Source of the DNA: Diplonema japonicum
Lineage: Eukaryota > Euglenozoa > Diplonemea > Diplonemida > Diplonemidae
Direction: 5' to 3'
NCBI GenBank assembly: GCA_964019335.1
Contig: OZ025713.1
Location: 434,001-498,000, forward strand
DNA length: 64,000 bases
Below the pieces are notes generated by a model that saw only the letters and a list, made by a program, of their open reading frames with translations, had not been told where the DNA came from and did no database searches. Both the position numbers and the translations under genes were made by a program. Positions 31,661-42,740 of this stretch are shown here, one piece after another. How positions within the stretch are numbered: position 1 is the stretch's first letter; each line of letters starts with the position of its first letter.

Positions 31661-31945
31661 CCCTTTGGAAAAAAAAAAAAAAAATGGGGGAAAAAAAAAA
31701 GAGAAAAAAATCCTTGATTTTTTTTGACATACATGATGTGCTTACCTTTTTTTTTTTTTTTTCCTTCTTTTTTTCTTGTCTTCTCACATTTTTTCGCACA
31801 CCTAAGCCAAGCTGTTGTTTCTGCTTTCCACATCAAATGTTGTATTTGGATGTAATAGAAAAGAGGGGAAATAATAAATAATATGTACAAGAGGAGGGTG
31901 TGTATGTTTATACAACCTGTGTAAACAGACTGGTTTCTTGCTTTC
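31493..31945 (+). repeat. Dispersed repeat R3, copy 1
   Basis: It starts GTGTTGGTCAGTCCCATCCC, continues through CTAAAACGGAATACAGGCCTGG, a pyrimidine/purine homopolymer block and GACATACATGATGTG, and ends with GGATGTAATAGAAAAG...ACAACCTGTGTAAACAGA. The same series of blocks in the same order is at 36,071-36,665. Confidence 0.75.
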
Positions 31946-32439
31946 AGCACTGCGCCCCTAATGTTCAATGTACAGCTCAACCCCTGCATCACACCCATAT
32001 GCCTGTTTGTTGCACATATTTTCATGTTATCCCCACCCCACCTGAAAATAATATATAGGATCTCAGCAGCCACCACCACGTGTGTGCACCCACCAACCTC
32101 AGTCCATCACACATTTCTTTTCGCTGTCAAAAGGTATGTACCCCTTGTTGGGTAAAGGGGTTGGCGATTAAGGGTGTTGCTTGGGTTCTCGGGTGGGTCA
32201 TCTCACGATTCTTGTTCATAACGAACTCATCTTTCGCCTTTTACTAAAGATGACCGTGGACATGGATCACTAAGTGATAACGTAATTTTTATAAAGGTCC
32301 AGCACCTTTCTTTTTTTTTTTGCACAGAAGACACCTTCACCTTAAGTAAGGAGAGGAATGTGTTAACCCTTCACGAACGCCTCGTGGCTGTACCCCCGGG
32401 TTCCCCTGTCGGCATCTTTTCTTTTCCTTTTTTATTCTC

Positions 32440-32640
32440 GAGGGGGGTGAGGATATTTGTACCGCACACTGTGTTTCAAAAGTAAATAGCGATTTGAAAA
32501 CTAAAAGGTGAAAAAACAACAAGGTGTGCTGATGCACGCTCAGCCCGCCTCTTCGCACGTCCCAGAGCACATTCCTCTCCTTGTCATGTCCTCGTTGAAT
32601 AATCGAAGATTACTAATCGTGTTATTGTGTTTAAGACAGA
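32440..32640 (+). repeat. Local direct repeat, left copy
   Basis: It shares GATTTGAAAACTAAAA, GTGTGCTGATGCACGCTCA, CCTCTTCGCACGT and CCAGAGCACAT with 33,470-33,670, about 1.03 kb downstream, with moderate divergence. Confidence 0.7.
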
Positions 32641-33469
32641 CATTCGGGTACATATCCATCTTATACTGGATTCTAAGGTTTTCGGGGGTGAGAAACTGAA
32701 CAAGGTTTCGACTTTAGACAACAAGGGAAATCTCCTACCCCAAAAAGCAAAAATGGATCACTCAAGGCTATTCGAGATAAAAAATTAAAAAAAAAAAGAA
32801 AGATAAAAATAGAAAAAAGAAGCTCCCAAGAAGGGCAGTTAAAGCGCAGCACTCGGCACGGTTCTGGGCTTCCCCTTGCGGTAGCTGCACACAGACTGTC
32901 GCTGTGAGGTGGCCTTGATTGCTTAACCAATGGAAACTAGCGAGATTTTTTTTCTTTTTTTCTTTTTTAAACCAATGGGGGCGGGGTGGGGCGATTTTTT
33001 TCTATGTAAGGTACAACAGAAAACAAAGGAAAGCTGTTCCAAATAGCTCAGGAACACTGCGTTGCGGTCAGGAATTAACCTTTTAAGGTTCCTGCATGAC
33101 TGCAGCACAACGAGTATCCCGGTTCTATTCTAGTTGCAGCAAGAGCAAACTACCGTCAATCTTGAACTTGCTAGGGGGTCAAACGATTGGGCTACTTTAA
33201 AGCGATGGTTGCAAAGCGGCTTTACTGTTTTTGTTTTTTAAAAAGCTTCATGAAGGGTGGTGGACATTCTGACACAGGTGAACCTGGCAACCCCGTAGGG
33301 TTCCTTCATAGGTCTTTGCCGTGAGGTGGCTGTCTTCTGTTTTATGAGATCGACATTAAGCGAGATAAAAAGTTATTTTTTTTAAATTTAAGTGCAGGGC
33401 AAAATAGCAGGGAATACTGCATGGCACCACAGGGAATCAAACAGCCATGTATCTGTTCTTATCTTATAT

Positions 33470-33670
33470 CTGATACAGCACCTCGTTATTTGTACCACGC
33501 GCACTGTGTTTTGAAATAAGATAAATAAGGTTTTGAAAACTAAAAAGGGTGTAAAAACAGCAAAGTGTGCTGATGCACGCTCACAGTGCGTCATCCGCCC
33601 ACCTCTTCGCACGTTCCAGAGCACATACCTTCAGTAATTGGAGATTACTTATCATTTTGTCGTTGGGGGT
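33470..33670 (+). repeat. Local direct repeat, right copy
   Basis: This is the diverged counterpart of 32,440-32,640. The shared blocks keep their order and orientation. Confidence 0.7.
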
Positions 33671-34925
33671 AGCTCAGGGCAATCTGAATCTAGGTGAGGT
33701 GTTGCCCTGGAGCTGCACAACATCCGGGAGTTTTTTTTAATCCATGATGTTCGTGCAGCGGAATTGTATTTTGCATCTGGTGAGGAAGAAGAGGAAGCTT
33801 CACAGAGCTACAGGAATATGTGAGTGGGTGTCCTTGATTCACTGTGCGTACGACGCAAGGCCACTGTCCCACGAAACTCCTTCAACAAGTCTGGCCTTGT
33901 GAAGCTGCTAAAAGAAAAGGGAGAGAAGGAGAAGGCCGTTGATACGTTCGGACGGGATGCACGTGCAGAACCTACCCGGGTCGCTGAGGACAAGTCAAGG
34001 ACACGATGGATCCTACTGGACGGAATCTGTGGGAGGAAAGAAAAGGAAGATGGAAATTCTTTTCTCACCTAAAGGCTGCGATTGGCGGACAGGGTATACC
34101 AGACGGTTTCTTCGTTCTTTCTGACAGACAGAAGGGGCTGGAGGAGGGTGATAAAAGAAGAAGTCCCCCTGTCATGTGGGCAGATGCATGTATGGCATTT
34201 CTTCAAGTAATTTTGTTGAAGCTTAAGAGCAGCAACTGCAAGAAGTGTAAGTGGCACAATGGCTGCGACACTGTGTATCGGATCGATTCCGAGTAGATTG
34301 CTTTTTCAGTTTTGGACAAACGTGTTTCTCAATACCCCTCTTGGTGAAACTGACAGAGGTATGGGTGCCAAACCAACATGCTTCATCATCTTAGCAGATT
34401 TAAACTCAACACTGAAGTTAAAACTCATCATCCACCAACTTTACAGGTTTCTTGTAAAATTGTTGCTTCAACAAATGTGGGTGGGACTTGAGGGAACACC
34501 TTTGAGTTGCGCCTCGTTTTGAGGAACACAACCCGCTTTCACGGACAAATGTGTCCCAGTAAAGCAAGTTAAATGTAATCTCTTGACAAGATTGACAACG
34601 ACCCGATTTGACAGCCAAACGCACCACATCCTTGTGTGTATGTCTGGCAGTCAGATCAGTTATCAAACAAGCTCAGCAGACGACTTTTCACTACTTAAAT
34701 ATTAGAACTAGAAGAAACTTGGCATGTGGTGCTACCACCCATTTTTTTACACCCGTTTTCATTCCTGCAGCTTTTGTAGCCTTTTTTACTGGTGGAAAAG
34801 GACAGCCACTCCAACGAAAAGCCCCTGCTGTCACCAATTCTGTCCAGAAATCCTCGTATCTTCCACAACACATCACCGTTTGACTCTTCTGTGTGAGTGA
34901 AGTAGAGGCTAGTACGTCTCCTGGG

Positions 34926-35110
34926 CATCGTCTAGTGTTTGTGAAGACGAAAGCAGGAGTTCACGATTTGGAGGTGGCTGGGACGGAGACAGTGGGGAAC
35001 CTGTACAGGAAGGCGGGGTGTGCTGTGGTTTGCTGAATGGGATGTTCAAACTAGTTTGGGAGAAGGAGGTCCTGAGCAGGTTCAGGGATGAGGATGTTCA
35101 GGGCAGTGTT
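34926..35110 (+). pseudogene. Relic of the ubiquitin-like N-terminus of the array LRR gene
   Basis: Sequence such as GGAGACAGTGGGGAACCTGTA, AAGGCGGGGTGTGCTG and GAGGTCCTGAGCAGG aligns over about 170 bases with 7,310-7,480 of the array gene. It differs by many substitutions and a small frame-shifting deletion that gives a stop. It ends where repeat R1 begins. It shows that a copy of this gene family once lay here, outside the tandem array. Confidence 0.7.
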
Positions 35111-35890
35111 GTTACGAGAATGGGTTGCCCCCCCGAGATTTTCGGGGGGGCAAATCCAGGGGGGTGGGGGGCAAAAAAAATTTTTTATAGTGTCCAAAAA
35201 AAATTTTTTTCCACCCAAAAAAAGTTGTCAAAGACACCCAAAAATTGATTTTTTTTTCCAAAAAAAAATTTTTTTTTCCTCAAAAGTACCTATCCTAGGC
35301 CTTAATAGAGGCTTTTAGTGAAGTGGGGTGAAAGTGAGATGTTTGGGGGTCAAAAAAAGAGGTGCCCAAAAAAAATTATTTTTCACATGAACAAGTGGTC
35401 AAAAACACCTGAAAAGTGGTTTTTTACCTGTCCTGTGCCACCATCTGGACATGTGTGCACTTCAGGGAGTGGGTAGAACAGTGTTGGTCCAGACCCTTGA
35501 GGGACTCAGGGGACTCCAAGGGACAGGACAGGAGTCCCCTGAAATTTTCAGGGGTCTGGAGGGGACTCAGGGGACTCAGGGGACTGAAGGGACTCAAGGG
35601 ACTCAGGGGACTCAGGGGACTCTTGGGACCAAAAAATTTCTTTGTGTTTTTTGTGTCACAAAGACCCAAATTTAGGCTGGGGCTTGCATTTTTTTGGTAC
35701 TTTTGGTTTCAAAAGTTCAAAATAAGAGGTCCTAGGTTTGGGTGGGATGTGAGGCAAGGCTCATACTACCTTGTTGTGACTATGTAAAAAAAAGAAAAAA
35801 AAAAAAAATTAAAAAAAATGTCAGGGGGTTTGGAGACCTGCTTTGAAAAAAATATTAAAAAGAGGCCTTTGCAAGAAAAGTACAATGCAA
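35100..35890 (+). repeat. Dispersed repeat R1, copy 1
   Basis: It runs from GTTGTTACGAGAATGGGTTG, through A/T homopolymers, TACCTATCCTAGGCC, a GGGGACTC-type minisatellite (about 35,495-35,630) and ACCCAAATTTAGGCTGGGGC, to TACCTTGTTGTGACTATGTA and GCAAGAAAAGTACAATGC. The complete series is present in inverse orientation at 40,097-40,805. Confidence 0.85.
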
Positions 35891-36070
35891 AAAAAAAAAA
35901 AAAAAAAGTAAAAAAAGGGATGGGCAGTGTTGGCCAGACTGGGGTCTGAGGGGTCTGGCCCACAAACCACCCCAACACTGCAAATTTTCGACCACACCAT
36001 GTGGTGTGTTGTGACATATTTTACACCATATTTCACATACCTGATGTTCCACATGATGTATGCAACACAG

Positions 36071-36665
36071 GGCAGTGTTGGTCAGTCCCGTCCCGTCCCC
36101 TAAAACGGAATACAGGCCTGGACGGGACTCACGGGACTCCACGGGATAGGACTCGACGGGACTCACGGGACTCCACAGGACTCTCCCCAACACTGTCATT
36201 ATTTTTGATAGTTTTGCAACTTTTTTTTTTTTTTTTTTTTTCCCTTTGGAAAAAAAAAAAAAAAAATCCTTGATTTTTTTTTTTGACATACATGATGTGT
36301 TTACCCAGGGTTGGTCAGACCAGACCAGTCTGGTAAAACCGAAAATACAGGTCTGAGGGGTCTACTGACCAGTCTGGCCCCAACTTTTTTTTTCCTTCGT
36401 CAGGTGTCTTGCCACACACCACAGGTACCCTAAATGTCTTTCTTTTTCTTTTTCTTCTTCTTCATACCACAGACATGCACAGCTCCATCAAGCCATTTGA
36501 CACATTTGCACCTATCTACTCCGGTTCACTGCAGCTGCAGGTATGTACATATGTCCTGAAATGTTGAATTTGGATGTAATAGAAAAGGGTGGAAATGATA
36601 AATAATATGTACAAGAGGAGGGTGTGTGTTTACACAACCTGTGTAAACAGATTGGTTCCTTAATC
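36071..36665 (+). repeat. Dispersed repeat R3, copy 2
   Basis: This is a direct copy of the 31,493-31,945 series, with an insertion (about 36,300-36,550) that includes motif R4. It has a GGGACTC-type minisatellite expansion at about 36,120-36,185. Confidence 0.75.
36401..36450 (+). repeat. Dispersed motif R4, copy 2
   Basis: A CAG preceded by a pyrimidine tract is followed by GTGTCTTGCCACACACCACA, then GGTACCCTAAATGTCT and more pyrimidines. Confidence 0.65.
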
Positions 36666-36759
36666 GTATTTAAAAAAAGAAGGGGGGGAAGCAATATATT
36701 TTTACAGGTGGGTAATGGGTGAGTGTGTTTATGTTTTGAACAACTGTGTAAAACAGTGC

Positions 36760-39444
36760 TCAGATATCGACCTGTGTAAACAGATCAGTTCCTTCCTTTC
36801 CAAGGTGCTCAGCTCTTTTCGAGCGGCTTGCCTTTTCTTTCTTCTCGCTCACAAAAAAATTAGGTTGAACCAACTTGTAGTTGATAGCAACACGGATTGA
36901 TGCATTTAGAACATCCAATGACATTCTGCATCTGGCTTTTGACAAAGTCTTTGAAATCACTTTAAAGTGACGCTCCGTTGGTGCCTCAGAGGTTAAACTG
37001 TGCCCAAGCGTCAGCACAAAGACAGCTAGCGTGTGAAGCATGCCAAGCTTCGAGTTCCAAAAAGCAAAAAAGTTTAACGTTGGGCTGCGACCTATTGCTA
37101 GGTACTCGTCAATCTGCATCCCCAGCTGCTGCCGATCTGCCATCATTTTTCGCAATTCAGCGAACGGGACGAGGTGATCCAGCAGTGTGTTTCGCAGTGT
37201 GACCAAGTCTGAAAGTTCTCCAGTTGATACTTTGGGATTCAGAAAAGTATACAACCTGATACCAAGAAACGACATGTTTCGTTCGGCCCTTGCTTCATAA
37301 ACCTTGATGACTTCAGAGACTGTGGTAGCATTGAGTTACCCCTCCACCTGGGATTCAAGGAATTTCTTCAAGCTCTTTCCAACAACGAAAATTTCATATG
37401 CCACCATAGCCATGCCAGATGTGTCCCCTTGCACACGATCTGTCGCAACTGCGAAGGGCGTGGAAATCTGTATCGCGAATTCCAGCTCTGCCCCAAACCC
37501 TGCCTCTATGCCTGGAAAGAATTCTAGGAGATCAAGGATGGACTTCATCGTTTCGAAAAACGAATTCCATCTGGTCTTTGTGTACCTCTTGATCTGTCTC
37601 GTCTTTTCACGGCATACTCCATGTGAGACCTGTACGGTGTGGAGTGCCAACTGCCCAGCTTTCGAGGTCCATCTCTTGATCAGCGTTTTCACTTTGGCTC
37701 TAATGTTAGCCAGTCGCTCAATCTTGAAGATGTCACCAAGGGCAAGTTGCATGGAATGTGCAACACAACGATATGCTAGGACACCTTCACAACTCAGCAT
37801 TGTAGTTGTATCGTTCAAAAGCTGGTCCATTCTGGCAGAGAGCTCAGTGTTGTCGGAGTTGGTGTCGGTTTCAGAGTTGGAGTCAAGGTCAGTGACACCT
37901 GAAGCATCACTACTGCTAATGTTGCTGCTAACATCCTCAGTGTCGTCGAGTGAGAGGTCGAGTTCCACTTCGAAGTCTCGATGTATCTTTGCAAGCGCTG
38001 CTTGCATCGCACTAGCATTATCAGCACATACTGAAAATACATGTACAACATGGCTCCGAAGTTCCAGTATCATTTCACGGATGTGGGACGAAATGACAGC
38101 AGCAGTGGCACTCACTTTTGTAAGGTCTATCATCTTGCAAAAGTAGCTGTTCTTCCCATCTGACATACTAATGCCAAGGATGCTTCAACGGTTTATTGTG
38201 GCCCCATCAACAAGGAGGTACACATTCTGCCCTTGGAGCCTGTTTAGGACAGCAGCGTATGTCTCCTGTCCAAGTTCAACAACACAGCTTTGCACGTGTT
38301 TCCTGTTGATTCCTTTCAATTTGCCTGCATCGAAAAAGCTGTGAAAGAACTTTCGATCACACAAAACAAACGGCAGGCAATACAGGCAAAGGAAAATGGA
38401 CACACGATCCACCATACTCAGGGCTCGCATCTCTTGGACAACACATCTCTTTGCTGCGAGATTTGAGCCTTGAGAATGAGGCGAACCCTGTGACAGCGAC
38501 AACCCTGGCATTGGCTCAGAGATCAGACGGCACTTTTCTTTCACTGGACTGCACTTTTCTTTTGCCAGCTTGGGGATCTTTGCAGCTGTCTTCTTCTTCA
38601 GCTTTTCTGCCAATTTCGCTTTCGCACCAGGGCTGTGTCTGCACTCCCAGTGCTCCTTCAGCTTCCCCGATCTTGACCAGATAGTCACCGCACGTTCAAC
38701 ACACTCAGGGGCAAGACACAGCCGCTTCTCCATGACCGTGCCATCCTTTTCCTTTGTCACTATCTTGCCAAAGTAGTACTCCTTAGAAGGGTCGATACCA
38801 TGTGCATCACCAACAGACCATGTCTTGTTGTCCCAGATGGATGTCTTGGGTGTTGTAGAACATTCCTTGGCAGGTGCTTCCAACATGACTAGTGCGTTTC
38901 CGGACGAGGTGTGTGTTGCCTTAGGTTGTAAGGCTTCAGCCTTCAGAACTTTGATGGTGTCTTGTAGCTCTGTGATTCGTGCTTTTGCAAGACCAAGTTT
39001 TGCCATGGTATCACGAAGCTGGTATGGGTTGTGGTTTATCGTCTTTATAGCCTCAAGACGATAAACCCGTTCATCTTCCACATTTGGGGGGAAGTGGTGC
39101 AGGTACCCAGGATCCTGTGCATACTCACACGAAACAGCAACACCTGGCAAGATGCCAACAATCTTCCCATCCCAGACAGAAACCATGTCGTCCTGTGTTG
39201 GTTTCTTGTGTCGCTCCCCTCCAGTGCCCCAGAAGTGGGCTCTGAAGGTTGTGCCTTCTCCTTTCCCCTTCATGAAATGCAACATTTCATCATGGCTGAG
39301 GCCATTCTTGTTGCCAGTCTGGGTAAGGTCTTGTGTTTTCACATATTTCTGTGAGAACACAGTTGATGCCTTTTGCGTTGAGATGCGTCCATCGATGCTG
39401 CCACTGCTGCTGCTTGTACTTGAACTTTCTCTTTTGCGCTTCTT

Positions 39445-39480
<36 letters not shown>

Positions 39481-39483
39481 CAA
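36760..39483 (-). pseudogene. hAT-type transposase with two in-frame stops
   Basis: A single minus-strand frame of about 907 codons is broken only by TGA (38,187-38,185) and TAA (37,338-37,336). In order it shows a poly-Lys start from a T tract (not real); a BED-like finger CLAPEC...HWECRH; LLVDGATINR; VFSVCADNASAMQAAL; YRCVAHSMQLALGDI; KTRWNSFFETM; and a C-terminal dimerisation region with FWNSKLGMLHTLAVFV, EAPTERHFKVISK and TLSKARCRM. These are the landmarks of hAT/DUF659 transposases. An acidic insert (DLSLDDTEDVSSNISS) lies between the second and third blocks. Two stops in an otherwise preserved frame point to recent loss. It is flanked by inverted R1 repeats. Confidence 0.8.
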
Positions 39484-40096
39484 ATGTTTAAACCTTTCTC
39501 TTCATTTTTGTATTGATTTCCTCCTCTTCTTCCTCCTCCTCTAGTTCAGATTTACCTGAACATAGCCCATGCCATATTGAGTTGGCAGTCATGTTTCTGG
39601 TGCTTATCCTCTGCACCCTCTGCACCCCTTTCACCTTCTTCGCTACTTGGCACAGCTTCGGTGTCGGGAACGAAGAACAGAAGCAGAACAAGTACCACAA
39701 TCATTTTATCTGTTAATTGTAAAAAATAATACAAAGAAAATGATAAACAAAGGCTAAATACTGTATAAATACACATCGACTCTGACAGCAATGCAACACA
39801 ATGTGAAGCAACATGATGTGTTTTCTGTTCACATTTCATTCACTTGACACAAAAAATGTGAAGTAACACAACACAACACACCAAAGTGTCGTTTTATATT
39901 GTACCATACAGTGTATAAAATATTTTCTGTGTCGAAATTTCTAAAAAAAACTCCCAGAAGGGCTGCCCTTTCATAACTGAATGTTAGATTTTTTCTTCTT
40001 CTTTTTTTTTTTTTTTTTTTACATAATTTGTGTTGTACTTTTGTCATGATAAGGAATACATGCCAGGTCTTTTTTTTTTTTTTTTTTTTTTTTTTT
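39484..40096. other. AT-rich stretch without a supported gene
   Basis: It contains T tracts (39,446-39,480, 40,002-40,020 and 40,070-40,096) and no recognisable coding sequence. It lies upstream of the hAT frame and might contain its promoter. Confidence 0.4.
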
Positions 40097-40190
40097 TGCA
40101 TTGTACTTTTCTTGCAAGCCTCTTTTTAATATTTTTTTTTCAAAGCTGGTCCCCAAACCCCAAGACATTTTTTTTAATTTTTTTTTTTTT

Positions 40191-40231
<41 letters not shown>

Positions 40232-40805
40232 TAGTCACAACAAGGTAGTATGAGCCTTGCCTAAGATCCCACCCAAACCTAGGACCTCTTTTTTTGAACT
40301 TTTGAAACCAAAAGTACCAAAAAAATGCAAGCCCCAGCCTAAATTTGGGTCTTTGTGACACAAAAAACACAAAGAAATTTTTTGGTCCCAAGAGTCCCCT
40401 GAGTCCCCTCCAGACCCCTGAGTCCCTTGAGTCCCCTGAGTCCCCTGAGTCCCCTCCAGACCCCTGAAAATTTCAGGGGACTCCTGTCCTGTCCCTTGGA
40501 GTCCCCTGAGTCCCTCAAGGGTCTGGACCAACACTGCCCAAACTTCTCACTTTCACCCCACTTCACTAAGGGCCTCTATTAAGGCCTAGGATAGGTACTT
40601 TTGAGAAAAAAAAATTTTTTTTTTAGAAAAAAAATCAATTTTTGGGTGTCTTTGACAACTTTTTTTGGGTGGAAAAAAATTTTTTTTGGACACTATAAAA
40701 AAAATTTTTTTTTTTTGCCCCCTGCCCCCCTGCCCCCCTGGATTTGCCCCCCCGTGCCCCCCTGAAAATCTTGGGGGGCAACCCATTCTCGTAACAACAC
40801 TGCTG
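40097..40805 (-). repeat. Dispersed repeat R1, copy 2 (inverted)
   Basis: It is the reverse complement of 35,100-35,890: GCATTGTACTTTTCTTGC at the left end, TACATAGTCACAACAAGGTA, the AGTCCCCTG minisatellite (about 40,390-40,510), GGCCTAGGATAGGTACTTTT, and finally GGGCAACCCATTCTCGTAAC. With copy 1 it brackets the hAT transposon. Confidence 0.85.
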
Positions 40806-40925
40806 CAACCGAGTTGTAGCTTCTTCTGCATTCCGTGTCATGTCTTTAATGTGTGTGGTGTACAGCTCAACCCCAGCCAGAGTGTCCCAGGTAACCAAGA
40901 TTCAGTGCTTGTGCAGTTTGCTGCC
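40803..40925 (+). repeat. Dispersed repeat R2, copy next to R1
   Basis: It shows the series GAGTTGTAGCTTCTTCTGC, CAGCTCAACCCCAGCCAGAG, CCAGGTAACCAAGATTC and TTGTGCAGTTTGCTG. It directly abuts the end of R1. Confidence 0.75.
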
Positions 40926-41069
40926 TGTTTGTCACCCTGAGCATCTGCATTATGTTCTTCCACTTGGGAGCTACTGGTGATGACCAATGAGGAGGTCAAC
41001 AGTGAACAACACATCTGATGTTTTTTCATGCTATCCCCACCACCTTTGGAATAATATACAAGAGTTAAA

Positions 41070-41295
41070 GGAGGCTGGTGTTGGCAGTGCCCTGCACAAG
41101 AACTGTCTACTTGATTACAGGGGGTGCACCACAGCTGGGTTGTAGCTTCTTCTGCATTCTGCATTGTGTCCTTAATCACCATGGCCAAGTTGTAGCTTCT
41201 TCTGTGTTCTGTGTCGTGTCCTTAATGTGCAGTGTTCAGCTCAACCCTAGCCAGGGTGCCCCAGGTAACCAAGATTCTGCACTCATGCAGTTTGC
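41070..41295 (+). repeat. Dispersed repeat R2, double copy
   Basis: An incomplete copy (about 41,070-41,170, with GGTTGTAGCTTCTTCTGC) is followed at once by a fuller one (about 41,180-41,295) ending TCATGCAGTTTGCT. This segment is the best match to the complement of the array junction sequence at 5,284-5,345. Confidence 0.75.
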
Positions 41296-41357
41296 TCATT
41301 GATGACCGATGAGGAGGTCAACAGCAAACACATCTGATGTTTTTCTTATATTCCCTC

Positions 41358-41410
41358 AGGCATCCTGTCACATACCACAGGTACCCTTAAATGTCTCTTT
41401 TTTTTCTTTT
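41358..41410 (+). repeat. Dispersed motif R4, copy 3
   Basis: TTCCCTCAGG is followed by CATCCTGTCACATACCACAG, GTACCCTTAAATGTCTC and a T tract. Confidence 0.75.
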
Positions 41411-41465
41411 TTTTTTTTTTTTTTTTCTTATATTTTCATGTTATCCCCACCACCTGAAAAAGAAG

Positions 41466-41501
<36 letters not shown>

Positions 41502-41786
41502 CTTCGTTTCTCATTGTTGTTGTTGTTGTCATCTCTCAGTACCTGTGTAACATCTTTTCTTGTAGACATCTGTTTATACGTTTGAACTCTCAGCAAAAAA
41601 AAAAGGGGGGATGTGGTGTTGTGGTTGTATCTTGTCTGGTCTGGTTCAGTCCAGTCTGGTCCAGTCCAGTCCAGTCTGGTCAGTCCAGTCAGTCCAGCAT
41701 AATTGGGTTGAAATTCACACTGGATCCAGTCCAGTCCAGTCCAGTCTGGTCTAGTCCTAATTAGGATTCACCCATCACTGGTCCAG
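41411..41786. other. Simple-sequence stretch with CAGTC-type repeats
   Basis: It contains T tracts and two clusters of CCAGTC/CTGGT repeats (41,638-41,700 and 41,725-41,760). No gene is supported. Confidence 0.6.
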
Positions 41787-42585
41787 ATGGTGGCACAGGA
41801 CAACCCCGACATGCCCATGGAGGAGCTAATGCTGGACTCCAGGCACAAGGGTGTACTGTCGTATGAGACGTATGCAGGGGCAGAGGTGCTGAGGCAGCAG
41901 AAGAGCAGGAAAGTGGATCTGGTGAGGCATCGACTCCAAAAGAGGCAATGAGTGGTGTGAACCTGGGGCTGCCTGGAAATTCTGGGTGTGGCATGGGGGA
42001 ATGCATGAAGAGCTGAAGGAGGAGGAGACACAGGGGTGATTTTCCACATATAGGGGTGATTTTCCACATATAGGGGTGATTTTCCACATATAGGGGTGAT
42101 TTTCCACATGGGGTTTGTGGAAGAGGATCCTCATGATGCTGGATGTGAGGAACTATGATGAGGATCCTCTCCAGTTTGACAAGTATGAGGAATCGAAGGA
42201 GGCAAGGAAGGCAGGAGTGCTACAGCAGGAAGGAGACATGGACACAGTTGTGACCAACACCATGTGGCTTGAGGTGATGCGTGGCTTCTAGATGGAGGAT
42301 GGCAGCATCAACACAGTTATTCCTGATGTGGAGTGGCTCCTTGGTGGTGGAAAGGTGTTTGAGGATCTGTTTGAAGATGAAGATTTCTGGCTAGTAGGGG
42401 TGCCAGGAAAGAAGTCAACGCTCACCCATAGGCAGGTGCAGCAGCTGGAGGAGGCAGGTGTGCTGGAGAAGAAGGGATGGTTTGATGAGAAGGTGAAGAA
42501 CATGGTGAAAGCCAAGTGGGAAGAGGAGGCTGGTGGTGGATACATTGCTGGTGGGCAATGCACAGAGGAACCCTCCATCAGTTGA
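41787..42585 (+). pseudogene. Uncharacterised coding remnant
   Basis: Codon-like stretches occur in two frames. One runs 41,787-41,951 (54 codons, containing MPMEELMLDSRHKGVLSYE). The other runs 42,133-42,585 and is broken by one TAG at 42,289-42,291 (containing GKKSTLTHRQVQQLEEAGVL and GWFDEKVKNMVKAKWEEE). The composition is protein-like, with acidic and amphipathic stretches. No family is recognised. The two parts are separated by a frame change and a 20-bp tandem repeat. Confidence 0.4.
42036..42110 (+). repeat. 20-bp tandem repeat, four copies
   Basis: Four consecutive copies of GGGGTGATTTTCCACATATA, the last one diverging at its end. It lies between the two parts of the coding remnant. 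Confidence 0.95.
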
Positions 42586-42740
42586 TCTGCCATCTGTTGC
42601 TGATGTGAAGGAGATGGTGGTGCAAAACGAGTACATTGTGCAGCTGGATGGGAAGTTGTGGTTCTACCAGATTGGAGCTTGGCCCCTCTGTGAGTATTTT
42701 GCATTGCGTACAGTTGCAGGGTGGTATTTTTTTTTTTTTT

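Larger units (their letters stand above)
30751..34925. other. Gene-poor, repeat-rich stretch
   Basis: No ORF here looks like a gene; the longer ones are F/K homopolymer products. It holds R2 (30,884-30,998), an A tract (31,018-31,042), an (AAT)n array (31,176-31,235), R3 copy 1 (31,493-31,945), and a duplicated block (32,440-32,640 and 33,470-33,670). The region 33,690-34,925 has no recognised content. Confidence 0.55.

Noticed and set aside
31450-31881. ORFs rich in Phe or Lys between T and A tracts
   Set aside because: They consist mainly of homopolymer codons, and both strands give similarly long artificial frames.
33690-34920. Possible further transposase fragments
   Set aside because: Several short ORFs have Cys-rich or basic stretches, but none gives a sequence of blocks that fits a transposase family.
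36760-39483. Three separate genes in the hAT region
   Set aside because: The three ORFs are in one frame, separated by single stop codons, and together match one transposase.
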